A stretch of 64,000 nucleotides of DNA, from NCBI RefSeq assembly GCF_028712425.1, contig NZ_JAQTQD010000005.1, forward strand, positions 89,607-153,606, in the 5' to 3' direction. The notes beneath the pieces were generated by a model, which saw only the letters and a list, made by a program, of their open reading frames with translations, was not told where the DNA came from and searched no databases. This document shows positions 17,919 to 26,045 of this stretch, in pieces (the stretch's first letter is position 1; each line of letters begins with the position of its first letter). This DNA is from Methanoregula sp. Its GTDB lineage: Archaea > Halobacteriota > Methanomicrobia > Methanomicrobiales > Methanospirillaceae. The position numbers and the translations under genes are program-made.

Positions 17919-18890
17919 TCACTGGATAATCATCGAGCCGACGACCCGGAGCTTGCCACCTTCCAGGTAGTGGAGCACAACGCGGGCCCCGGGGACATAG
18001 ACCAGATCCTTTTCCATCGTGAGAGTCAGGGTTGGCATCCGCCAATCCCCGTCAACAACAGCCTTTTCGAGACGGGTGGGGAGGAACTGCATCCAGTGGC
18101 CGGCATAGAGAACCATACCCTCCTTGAGAGGTGCGGGCCAGTACTTCACCAGCTGGGCTTTCCCCGTTATCGTGCCGGCATGCTGTACGGCAGGATCTGT
18201 AGTCAGCACAAAGCCGCGGTCGAGGTCCTCGGACTCGATGTTCTTTAAGGCCAGGCCGACGCGGTCACCGGTCACTGCTGACTCTGCATCGTCGTCGTGC
18301 TTCTGGATCGAACGGATCTGGGCGGTCTTTCCGGTGGGAAGGACACGCAGCGCATCATGCTTTTTGATGCTGCCCTGGGCAACGGACCCGAGGACAACGA
18401 CACCGACACCCTTGACGTTGAAGTGGGCATCCACCGGGACAACGCCTTTCCCTGCGCCATCGTGGGGCTTCTGGTGAGCGGTCTGTTTCACCGAGATCTC
18501 AAGCATCTTCTCCCGGATCCCGACCATGTCCTCTTCAAGGATTTCGTAGTGTTCAAGCACCGTTCCCTTGATGAGCGGGGCGATCTGATCCGGAGAGATG
18601 TAGTTCTTGAGGATTAGCCAGCCGGCCGACTTACCGGCGCACTGGAGCATCAGCACGCATTCCCCGAACGCTGCATTGATCTCGTCAACCACGAGGATGA
18701 TGCGGTCCGACAGGGAGACTGCATAGAAGAGAGAGGACAATTTTTCCGGATACCGGGTCGGTTCGATGAACGTGACCGTTGCATCGCCTTTTTTGAGATT
18801 ATAGAAGGTGATGTCGCTTGCTGTCCCCTTCTTTCCCAGATCCCTGGCATAATCCGGGGGAGCGAGGATTGCGACGGTGAGGTTGGACAT
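17919..18890 (-). CDS. SelB/EF-Tu-like protein with degenerate GTPase domain (aSelBL type)
   Basis: A 323-residue protein. The C-terminal two thirds have the EF-Tu domain 2 and 3 pattern (VDAHFNVKGVGVVVLGSV, then GDRVGLALK and a beta-barrel end). The N-terminal 125 residues align in position with a GTPase domain but have no P-loop GxxxxGK[ST], no DxxG and no NKxD. Archaeal SelB-like proteins lacking GTP-binding motifs have been described as aSelBL; this looks like one. The role is unknown, possibly tRNA binding. ATG at 18890 preferred to TTG at 18896. Confidence 0.75.
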   Translation of the reverse strand: MSNLTVAILAPPDYARDLGKKGTASDITFYNLKKGDATVTFIEPTRYPEKLSSLFYAVSLSDRIILVVDEINAAFGECVLMLQCAGKSAGWLILKNYISPDQIAPLIKGTVLEHYEILEEDMVGIREKMLEISVKQTAHQKPHDGAGKGVVPVDAHFNVKGVGVVVLGSVAQGSIKKHDALRVLPTGKTAQIRSIQKHDDDAESAVTGDRVGLALKNIESEDLDRGFVLTTDPAVQHAGTITGKAQLVKYWPAPLKEGMVLYAGHWMQFLPTRLEKAVVDGDWRMPTLTLTMEKDLVYVPGARVVLHYLEGGKLRVVGSMIIQ

Positions 18891-18923
18891 GATCAATTGT
18901 TGGGCGTAGTGGTATTTGGGGTT

Positions 18924-18941
18924 TTAGCGTGCAAGCGCTAA
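18924..18941. promoter_or_regulatory. Inverted repeat upstream of the SelB-like gene
   Basis: TTAGCG and CGCTAA form a six-base inverted repeat separated by six bases, 34-51 bases before the start codon. That places it at the expected promoter, so it could be an operator. Confidence 0.3.
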
Positions 18942-18955
18942 TGGACGCCAGCAGA

Positions 18956-18966
18956 GAAAACAAAAA
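18956..18966 (-). terminator. Oligo-T terminator of the glycosyltransferase operon
   Basis: On the minus strand TTTTTGTTTTC follows the stop at 18991 by about 25 bases. Confidence 0.4.
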
Positions 18967-18990
18967 GGGGCGAGGAATTTCTTAAGTCCT

Positions 18991-20352
18991 TCAGGGGGTC
19001 ACAGAAGTTCCTGCCTTCTGGAAAAATGCACGTATCCTGTCAATGTGGGCCCTGGTGGGTCGGACCGCAAGGTACATAAGAACGATGAAAAGGACGCTTT
19101 CAACAGCAAAGAACAGCCAGGCAAAATACCACCCGGGAGTGTCCACAGGACTGACATAACTGGTATTCACATAGAGTGTGCCAAACGCCAGCGGAAACTC
19201 AATATACGCAACAACCTGGGTGATGTAGAACATAGCAATGCCAGCCAGGCTGTCGGCCACTAACAGGCAAACCAGTGGCAGGAACCAGAGGATGTATTGC
19301 GGGCTGTGATACTTCATGCAGAAGACGATAACAAACAACGCAAGGGCCACCAGCTTGATGAGCATTTTCTCCTTCTGGATCCGGACTATCCATCCATAGA
19401 AGAGCAATATCAGGAGCGCCACAACCATGAAACCATACATTCCTGCTGATATTACGTTTGCTGATACGCTGACATGCAGGATGTTATTGAAGAGAGCATA
19501 GATGGTGTTCGTTGCTGTATTCACGTACACATCCGAACGAACAAGGCTCCCGCCAATATAGGATGTAATGATGGATGGCCTGAATACCAGGATTGGGACA
19601 CCCAGGATGACAAGGATCGGGATAAGGATCTTCAGGATAGAATATACCTCCTCCTTTAGAGAAGTTACAGCCGAATTATACAGGACTATGAACGGGAGGG
19701 CGACTGCCGGATAAATCTTTGCGAGGAGCCCGGCCGTTGCTGATAGATATCCTCCTTTTGGTTTCCTGTAGACCGCAAAAAGAATCGCGATCATCAGGAG
19801 GGCCGTCGGGAACGCATCGTATTTGGTCAGGACGAAATATGCCCCGGCAAACGCTGTTGCATACAGGATTCCGGCCAGGAAGGCAGTCCTTTCAGGATAG
19901 AGTTTCAGTCCGATGAGGTATACACAGCAAACGATCACCGCATCGAATAAGATCATCAGGGCCTGGAACGAGAGAATGAACATCCCAGCGCTATTGAAGA
20001 GCAGGGCGGGGAGGAAAGCAAGGGCGATCGGCAGGAATGCCAGAGGGGGATAGTCGAATCCGAAATCAGCGTAGGGGATCTTTCCATCCATCACATTGAT
20101 GAAATTCTGGAGATAGTACTGGTGGTCGAAGGTATCAACGAACGAGTTGAAGATGAATACCGTTGCGAAGAGGACACAGATCTTAACAATCACAGAGAGT
20201 CCGACCAAAGCGAGGAGGTGGTTCCTCACTGTAACAGAATCGACAGATTTGAACGTGATTCCGCAAAAACCGAACGGTTCTCCTGCACCCTTACCTCTCC
20301 GTGCGCGGCCGCTTTCACTGCTTGTATTTTTCCCACCGGCGTGTTTTACCAT
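18991..20352 (-). CDS. GT87-like polytopic glycosyltransferase
   Basis: A 453-residue protein with roughly ten hydrophobic segments and an extracytoplasmic loop after the first helix containing DTFDHQYYLQNF and DGKIPYADFGFDYPP, as in DUF2029/GT87-type GT-C enzymes that use polyprenyl-phosphate sugars. It probably adds hexose (mannose is likely) to a lipid-linked or surface glycan. The ATG at 20352 was preferred to a TTG at 20385 since AGGGAT precedes it. Last gene of the operon GT39, Dol-P-Man synthase-like, GT87-like. Confidence 0.75.
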   Translation of the reverse strand: MVKHAGGKNTSSESGRARRGKGAGEPFGFCGITFKSVDSVTVRNHLLALVGLSVIVKICVLFATVFIFNSFVDTFDHQYYLQNFINVMDGKIPYADFGFDYPPLAFLPIALAFLPALLFNSAGMFILSFQALMILFDAVIVCCVYLIGLKLYPERTAFLAGILYATAFAGAYFVLTKYDAFPTALLMIAILFAVYRKPKGGYLSATAGLLAKIYPAVALPFIVLYNSAVTSLKEEVYSILKILIPILVILGVPILVFRPSIITSYIGGSLVRSDVYVNTATNTIYALFNNILHVSVSANVISAGMYGFMVVALLILLFYGWIVRIQKEKMLIKLVALALFVIVFCMKYHSPQYILWFLPLVCLLVADSLAGIAMFYITQVVAYIEFPLAFGTLYVNTSYVSPVDTPGWYFAWLFFAVESVLFIVLMYLAVRPTRAHIDRIRAFFQKAGTSVTP

Positions 20353-20449
20353 AGCGATAATCCCTGCCTCTCCCAGTCCTGACAATAAACATCTGTTTTA
20401 TTCTGGAGGTGCATTGTCCCGCTGATGCTATAACTATTATGAAAACTGG

Positions 20450-21565
20450 TTATTCGTGTTTCCTGACCCAGGTGAACCGCCGGTTTACTAAGAAATTCCA
20501 GACGAATCCAAGCAGGATACCAATGATGTTTGCAGCCTGATAATCCATGACAAGGAATGTCACAAATGCATTCAGGACGGCGAAGTTGATAACCGCCCCC
20601 CCTGCCGAAACCACCTCAAAAGCAAGGAGTCGCTGCCAGCGGCTGGAGATTTTCTGGGGCTTGCCCATCTCCTTAAAGGTCCAGATATCGTTCCAGAGAA
20701 AATTATTGAGGATCGCCATCTGAATGGCGATGATACTGGCGATTGGGATTGGGAGGCCCGCATATTCTTTGAGAGCGATAAGGAGCCCCTGGTTTACGAT
20801 TATGCCCGATATCCCCACAATCCCGAACTTGAAGACCTTCTTCCACTCCCGCCATGCGGCGCTCTCGTGATGGAAGAATGAATACAGGGTAATATCGATG
20901 ACCTGCTGCGCATACTCGATGATCGTTTTAATCTTCAGCTTACTGGATCCGACCTCCCGGTCGCTGAATTCAAACGGGATCTCCTTATCGTTCTCCCAAG
21001 ATCCCTTACCCAACACTTCCAAGAGAATCTTGTATCCCCGAGGTTTCAGTTTTGCGTGGGTAACAACTGACTTCCTGAGGGCAAAGAATCCACTGACCGG
21101 ATCAGTCACTTCCGGGAAGAGGAGCCGCCCAAGGAACGTCGCCCCAAGGGAAATGACCCGGCGCTTGATCGGCCATTTCCGGATCCCGCCCCCTTCCATA
21201 TACCGGCTCCCGATCACGATATCGGCACCTGCACGAATTTCAGCATACATCTTCGGTATAAGGGCCGGGGGATGCGAGAGATCTGCATCGATAACGACAA
21301 AGACATCCGCACTTGCATGCGAGAATCCGTCTGCAACCGACTGCGAAAGCCCGTGATCTGAAGTCCTTACAAGGAGGTTCAGGTTCGGCAGGGTCTTTTT
21401 AAGTTCGCTGACAATGGCAATGGTATTGTCCGGTGAGTTATCATCGACAACCAGGATTTCCCCATTGAGACCACTGTTCCGGAATACCGTCTCCACTTCG
21501 GTGATGATGGTCCGAATATTCGCCTCTTCTTTGAACGTGGGGATGATCACCGTCAGGTCATACAT
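20450..21565 (-). CDS. Dolichol-phosphate mannosyltransferase-like GT2 fused to GtrA domain
   Basis: A 371-residue fusion. Residues 1-235 are a GT-A fold family 2 enzyme with DD41-42 in VVDDNSPDN and the metal-binding DAD (93-95, DADLSHPP). It resembles dolichol-phosphate mannose synthase, which transfers mannose from GDP-mannose to a polyprenyl phosphate. Residues about 240-371 contain four hydrophobic helices of the GtrA type. It would use GDP-mannose from ManC and supply lipid-linked mannose to the two flanking GT-C enzymes. Confidence 0.88.
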   Translation of the reverse strand: MYDLTVIIPTFKEEANIRTIITEVETVFRNSGLNGEILVVDDNSPDNTIAIVSELKKTLPNLNLLVRTSDHGLSQSVADGFSHASADVFVVIDADLSHPPALIPKMYAEIRAGADIVIGSRYMEGGGIRKWPIKRRVISLGATFLGRLLFPEVTDPVSGFFALRKSVVTHAKLKPRGYKILLEVLGKGSWENDKEIPFEFSDREVGSSKLKIKTIIEYAQQVIDITLYSFFHHESAAWREWKKVFKFGIVGISGIIVNQGLLIALKEYAGLPIPIASIIAIQMAILNNFLWNDIWTFKEMGKPQKISSRWQRLLAFEVVSAGGAVINFAVLNAFVTFLVMDYQAANIIGILLGFVWNFLVNRRFTWVRKHE

Positions 21566-21595
21566 GATAGTGCAATGGTTTCTTTGTTACTGTGT

Positions 21596-23134
21596 TCAGG
21601 TATGGGTGAACAGGTAAATTCCGGGTGTTGGTTCAACCCCTTTCGTGTGTTCCTGGAGCCAGGCTACAGAACCACCAGAGGGATCGGCTGAGCTGATGTC
21701 ACCGGTAACGATATAGAATATCTTCTGACTGGTATTCAGTGCCCCAAACGATGCCAGTTCTTCCGCGCTCTGGGCTCCGTACCTGAACGTTCCTTCGGTT
21801 GCATTGGTGTAATAGTATTCGAAGGGTTGTGAGATATACCCGGGAACAAAGACGAGAATATCCCCCGGCTGGGCTGCCTGGCGTATCTGGCCGGCAAATC
21901 CTCTCCAGTCCTCTTTGGAATATGACGTATAATAGCCAACAAAGAATGGGGTTGTCACGCTGAGGACGACAAGCAGTGCCATGACCGCGTACACGATCTT
22001 CCGGCTGGAGATCAGGGAATAGACGGGCTTATATGATAGTGCAATGCCGATAAAATACACCGGGGCAAGGATGATGAGGTACCGTGGCTGCATCGGGATC
22101 CTGTACGAGAGGAACCAGCTGATAACAAACGGGAGGATTGTCAGAGCCAGAAGGAAAAGCCCTTTGTTCCGGCCAATAAGGAGGGTCTGGATGATCCCAA
22201 TCACGAAGAGGATAAGGAACAGGAACATTACGAGCTCCGAGAACCCCGAAAGCTGGCGAAACGTCTCCAGGATAATGCCAGCACCCTGTATCCCGAATGT
22301 TGGCCCGCCCTCCGTGCGTTTGGCGAAGAGCTGGACAGTAAGGATAAGGAGTGGCAGGCTGATGATGACAAACGTAGCCGCCCCGATGAGAGCCGGCTTC
22401 AGCGATTGGAGATTCTTTTTCCATTCAGTTGCTTTCACGAAAATGGCGTACAGGATAAGTGTCCCGGTGATGACGAGGGTATAGAAATGTGTCCAGTACG
22501 CAAGGGCGGATAGTGCGCCAAAGAGTGCCCAGTGCGTGACATTGTTGGTCTTCAGTGCCTTTAAGAAAGAGACCATGGCAAATGTGACAAAGAAAAGCCC
22601 CATGGAATAGGCCCGGGCTTCCTGGGAGTAAAAGATCAGGAACGGAGAGAAGGTGCAGGCAGCAGCCGCGACAATGCCGACATTCCGGTCAACGAACTCT
22701 TTTCCTGCCCAGTACATGAGAGGGATGGTCAGGACACCGCACACCGCGGGCACGAACCGGAGGACCGTCTCGTTGTTCCCGAATACGAGCATGAGGTGCT
22801 CAATCCAGTAAAAGAGAGGGGGATTGAACTCCCCACCGGTTGTTGCCGCCCAGATGCCGGGAAGGGACATCGATGCGAACGTATAGGTCGAGGCCTCGTC
22901 AAGCCAGAGAGAGTTGAATCCGAGGTTGACGAACCGCAGGATGGCACCGATGAGGGTGAGGGCGAGAAGGAGCTGGGTGTAACGGCTGTGCAGCAGGAGA
23001 GAACGAAGGTTTTCCAGGGTCAGGTCCCGAAACGAACTGACAGGGGACGCATACCCGTTATCCAGATCGCAAATCCCTGCTCCGGCAACGTCCTTCCGGC
23101 CGCTTCTCCCTTTTTCCTCCCGCTTCTTCGCCAT
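21596..23134 (-). CDS. GT39-family (PMT/ArnT-like) glycosyltransferase
   Basis: A 512-residue polytopic protein with about 11 membrane helices. The first large loop carries L-D79-E80-A, the catalytic acidic motif of GT39 enzymes, and the second loop has SQEARAYSM, also typical. These enzymes move a sugar from a polyprenyl phosphate to a protein or lipid on the outer face. First gene of the three-gene operon; the Dol-P-Man-synthase-like gene begins 30 bases after its stop. The acceptor is unknown; S-layer protein or lipid is likely. Confidence 0.85.
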   Translation of the reverse strand: MAKKREEKGRSGRKDVAGAGICDLDNGYASPVSSFRDLTLENLRSLLLHSRYTQLLLALTLIGAILRFVNLGFNSLWLDEASTYTFASMSLPGIWAATTGGEFNPPLFYWIEHLMLVFGNNETVLRFVPAVCGVLTIPLMYWAGKEFVDRNVGIVAAAACTFSPFLIFYSQEARAYSMGLFFVTFAMVSFLKALKTNNVTHWALFGALSALAYWTHFYTLVITGTLILYAIFVKATEWKKNLQSLKPALIGAATFVIISLPLLILTVQLFAKRTEGGPTFGIQGAGIILETFRQLSGFSELVMFLFLILFVIGIIQTLLIGRNKGLFLLALTILPFVISWFLSYRIPMQPRYLIILAPVYFIGIALSYKPVYSLISSRKIVYAVMALLVVLSVTTPFFVGYYTSYSKEDWRGFAGQIRQAAQPGDILVFVPGYISQPFEYYYTNATEGTFRYGAQSAEELASFGALNTSQKIFYIVTGDISSADPSGGSVAWLQEHTKGVEPTPGIYLFTHT

Positions 23135-23162
23135 GGCAACTCAGTACTATTGCGTGAATATT

Positions 23163-23171
23163 CCCTTATAG
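23163..23171 (-). promoter_or_regulatory. TATA element for the glycosyltransferase operon
   Basis: CTATAAGGG on the minus strand lies 29-37 bases before the ATG at 23134, consistent with a nearly leaderless mRNA. Confidence 0.45.
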
Positions 23172-23253
23172 TTTCTTGCACGGGTTTCCGTGGATGAATT
23201 GCGGATGCGGGTGGGCACAGGAACACATCCGCTTGAAAAGATTCAGGATTGTG

Positions 23254-24111
23254 CTACCGGTCTTCCTTCAACAGTGCCGGTGCGGACAGTGCATCAAGAA
23301 GTTGCTCCGGTGTTGAGACAAGTCCTGCCGACTGTTCCAGCATGAGGTTGACCTGTTCATCAATGCCTACCTGCCGGAAGTCTGTCCTGAGCGCAATGAT
23401 CTTATTTCCCTTAGCGTAAGCATACCCCATCTCCCACGAAGTCCCGGAATCTGCATCTGCCCCGTCAATTACAGCCACAACGATGTCAGATTTTTCAAGA
23501 GCTGCCAGGTTCAGCCGGAAGAGCCGGTCATGTTCATTTTTCCCACGGGCTGCAGTGTCGTCACCGGCATCCTGCGGGAGATGGACGGAGAAGAAGTTCT
23601 CCTGCAGGAGTCTCGCGATCCCAGCATTATACGAGCGTTCCGCTGCCGAGAAGAGAGGGGCAGCAAGGTAGACCCGGTACCGCGAGAATGTGATGGTGTC
23701 TATGGCAGGGATCCCCGGGAACCGTGAAAGGAACACCCCGCGGCCTGGCCGTTTCGGGGGTTCATCGCCCCTGCTGCCGTAATACGTGGCGGTCACCCCG
23801 CAGGTTGGCGAGGAGTTGACACCGATGATGCAGAGTGGGGGGCCGTTTTCCCTGATGATCTCCTTCACCTCAGTTTCAAGCTGATCGAGCAGCTCGGAAA
23901 AGGCCGGGTTGTCCAGTCGTTCCAGGAAGGTGCCAGGTTGCCGGGCAGGCCCGAGGTACAGCGTCTCCGGGCAGGGCAGCGGGACCATCTGTATCCCGAA
24001 TTTGTCGCATCGTTCTTTCGTGCGCTGGAACGCCTCGATATCCGATGGCTTCGTGATCCCATCGGCACGGAGGTCCGGGTTGAGGATACAGGGGCTGCAG
24101 AGCACGTACAT
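23254..24111 (-). CDS. TudS-like desulfidase fused to nucleoside 2-deoxyribosyltransferase
   Basis: A 285-residue two-domain protein. The N-terminal part (1-140) has C5-S-P-C8, C46, C94 and the SSPTCG motif (C104), resembling DUF523/TudS-related desulfidases, which use an Fe-S cluster to remove sulfur from thiouracil-type compounds. The C-terminal part (about 144-280) is a nucleoside 2-deoxyribosyltransferase-like domain with YLAAPLF (148-154) and the catalytic Glu in SGTSWE227MGYAYA. The arrangement suggests salvage or detoxification of a thiolated base. It is divergent from tsr3 with 31 bases between starts. Confidence 0.75.
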   Translation of the reverse strand: MYVLCSPCILNPDLRADGITKPSDIEAFQRTKERCDKFGIQMVPLPCPETLYLGPARQPGTFLERLDNPAFSELLDQLETEVKEIIRENGPPLCIIGVNSSPTCGVTATYYGSRGDEPPKRPGRGVFLSRFPGIPAIDTITFSRYRVYLAAPLFSAAERSYNAGIARLLQENFFSVHLPQDAGDDTAARGKNEHDRLFRLNLAALEKSDIVVAVIDGADADSGTSWEMGYAYAKGNKIIALRTDFRQVGIDEQVNLMLEQSAGLVSTPEQLLDALSAPALLKEDR

Positions 24112-24142
24112 TATTTAGAGTGTTGACACGCACAGATGATCA

Positions 24143-24634
24143 ATGATACCCCTGTATGCCTTCCGGGACAACAGCTGCGATCCCCGGAAATGCACGGTCA
24201 AGAAACTGGAGCGGGCCGGGTTTCTTAAAATTTTTCAGAAACTTGGGCAGATTCCCCGCAACACACTAATCCTCGATCCCACGGCAGAACAGGCGCTCTC
24301 TCCTGCAGACCGGTTCGTAAAATCTCTTACAGTGCTTGACTGCTCCTGGGAGGTACTCGATACCGGTGCCATCAGCTCGTGGAGGATACGGCGGGCCCTC
24401 CCCTTCCTCATGGCAGCAAACCCGGTCAACTTCGGCAAACCCTGCAAGCTCTCATCAGTAGAGGCGGTTGCAGCGGCACTCTATATCATGGGGGAGAAAG
24501 ACCGGGCAAAGGAGCTGCTCTCGAAAGTGAACTGGGGCATCCGGTTCCTTGAGGTGAACAAGGAGCCGCTGGAACTCTATGCCTCGGCAAAGGACAGTAC
24601 GGAAGTAGTGAAGTACCAGGCGCTGTTCATCTGA
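24143..24634 (+). CDS. tsr3: Tsr3, rRNA aminocarboxypropyltransferase
   Basis: A 163-residue DUF367/Tsr3 protein. Conserved stretches include DNSCDPRKC (9-17), ILDPTAEQALS and RRALPFLMAANPVNFGKPCKLSSVEA (about 75-100), which form the SAM-binding pocket of the trefoil-knot-like fold. Tsr3 transfers the aminocarboxypropyl group of SAM to a hypermodified pseudouridine position of small-subunit rRNA. Start MIPLYAFRDN is family-typical. Confidence 0.88.
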   Translation: MIPLYAFRDNSCDPRKCTVKKLERAGFLKIFQKLGQIPRNTLILDPTAEQALSPADRFVKSLTVLDCSWEVLDTGAISSWRIRRALPFLMAANPVNFGKPCKLSSVEAVAAALYIMGEKDRAKELLSKVNWGIRFLEVNKEPLELYASAKDSTEVVKYQALFI

Positions 24635-24988
24635 AAGGACAGTCTGTTTTCTGTACCCACGCGACCCCCCTGATGGTCTTTCCTTGCCCAGACCTTGTTT
24701 TACGACGGGGATGGTTACTGCGGAGCATATATCCCGGGGCGGGTGGAGGGGGGTCGCATGGGTACAATCCTTGTTTTCCAGGCCCGGTCCGGAGCTCGGG
24801 ATCAAATTTTTATGACGGGATACCTGATGCTCACAGAGGATTCGGACCCGAGATGTGTACCCATGCGACCCCCGGGCCTGCCAATGTCTCTTTAAGCGGG
24901 GCATCGTTTATGGACATAAGGGTTTTTTCCTGTCAGGCATGCGTGCGTTTCGCATAGTTTTTTCCCATCCGGCGCAATGTACGATTGT
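24635..24988. other. Gene-free region with three copies of an 18-base repeat
   Basis: No credible gene. GTACCCACGCGACCCCCC at 24653-24670 recurs inverted at 24748-24765 (with one base changed) and in direct orientation at 24857-24873 (17 bases identical to copy 2). The first two are an inverted pair 77 bases apart; copies 2 and 3 are an inverted pair 91 bases apart. Also contains two copies of CCTTGTTTT. The gap promoter should lie at the 3' end, but I see no convincing TATA box. Confidence 0.6.
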
Positions 24989-26020
24989 ATGATCAAGGTT
25001 GCCATTAACGGGTACGGGACCATCGGCAAGCGCGTGGCCGATGCTGTAGCCGCCCAGAAGGACATGAAGGTGATCGGCGTCTCCAAGACCCGGCCGAACG
25101 CAGAGGCATTCGTGGCAAAGCAGCGCGGGTTCCCGCTTTATATCGCCGACCTCTCCAAAAAGGAGGCGTTCGAAAAGGCTGGCCTGAAGGTTGCCGGCAG
25201 CGTGGAGGACATGTGCAAAGCTGCTGATGTTATCGTGGATGCTACGCCGGGAAAAGTCGGTGCAACGAACAAGGCCTTGTACGAGAAACTGGGCAAGAAG
25301 GCTCTCTGGCAGGGGGGAGAGGAGCACGAACTGGCAGGATTCTCCTTTAACTCATCGTGCAACTACAAGGACGCCATCGGCAGGCAGTTTGTCCGGGTGG
25401 TCTCGTGCAACACCACGGGCCTGTGCCGGATCATTAACGAGATCGATAAGGAATACGATGTCTCCCATGTCCATGCCATCATGGTCCGCCGCGGATCAGA
25501 CCCCGGTGAGATCAAGAAGGGGCCAATAGACGCCATCGTCCTCGACCCGGTCAGCGTCCCCAGCCACCATGGGCCGGACGTCCTCTCAGTCCTCCCTCAC
25601 ATATCGATCACCACTATGGCCATGATTGTGCCGACAACCATGATGCACATGCACGCAATCCAGATGACCACGAAGAAACCGGTTATCAAGGAGCGGGTCA
25701 TCGAGCTCATCAACAAGCACCCCCGGCTTGGTCTCATCAAGAAGACGGCGGGGCTGAAGAGCACAGCCGAGCTCAAGGAGTTCGCGATGGACCTCGGCCG
25801 CCAGCGCTCTGATCTCTGGGAGAACTGTATCTTCGAGGAATCTATCTATGCAAACAAGAACGAACTCTGCTTCTTCCAGGCAATCCACCAGGAGGCTGAT
25901 GTTGTTGTGGAGAACGTAGACGCAATCCGCGCCATGATGGGCAGCGAGAATGATGCAGCCAAGTCCGTTGCAGCCACGAATGCAGCACTCAATTTCAAAA
26001 CAATCCAGAATAACCATTAA
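24989..26020 (+). CDS. gap: Type II (archaeal) glyceraldehyde-3-phosphate dehydrogenase
   Basis: A 343-residue GAPDH. The Rossmann motif INGYGTIGKRVADAV starts at residue 5, and the catalytic Cys is C140 in VVSCNTTGLCR, the position seen in characterised archaeal enzymes. It interconverts glyceraldehyde-3-phosphate and 1,3-bisphosphoglycerate with NAD(P), mainly for gluconeogenesis in a methanogen. The ATG at 24989 gives the family start MIKVAINGYG; the ATG at 24977 adds MYDC. tyrS follows after 25 bases. Confidence 0.93.
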   Translation: MIKVAINGYGTIGKRVADAVAAQKDMKVIGVSKTRPNAEAFVAKQRGFPLYIADLSKKEAFEKAGLKVAGSVEDMCKAADVIVDATPGKVGATNKALYEKLGKKALWQGGEEHELAGFSFNSSCNYKDAIGRQFVRVVSCNTTGLCRIINEIDKEYDVSHVHAIMVRRGSDPGEIKKGPIDAIVLDPVSVPSHHGPDVLSVLPHISITTMAMIVPTTMMHMHAIQMTTKKPVIKERVIELINKHPRLGLIKKTAGLKSTAELKEFAMDLGRQRSDLWENCIFEESIYANKNELCFFQAIHQEADVVVENVDAIRAMMGSENDAAKSVAATNAALNFKTIQNNH

Positions 26021-26045
26021 CTCCCTTCATAACCCATTCTTTTTG

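Noticed and set aside
24673..24957. Glycine-rich frames between tsr3 and gap
   Set aside because: They read through the 18-base repeats in several frames and resemble nothing; the region is better explained as non-coding.
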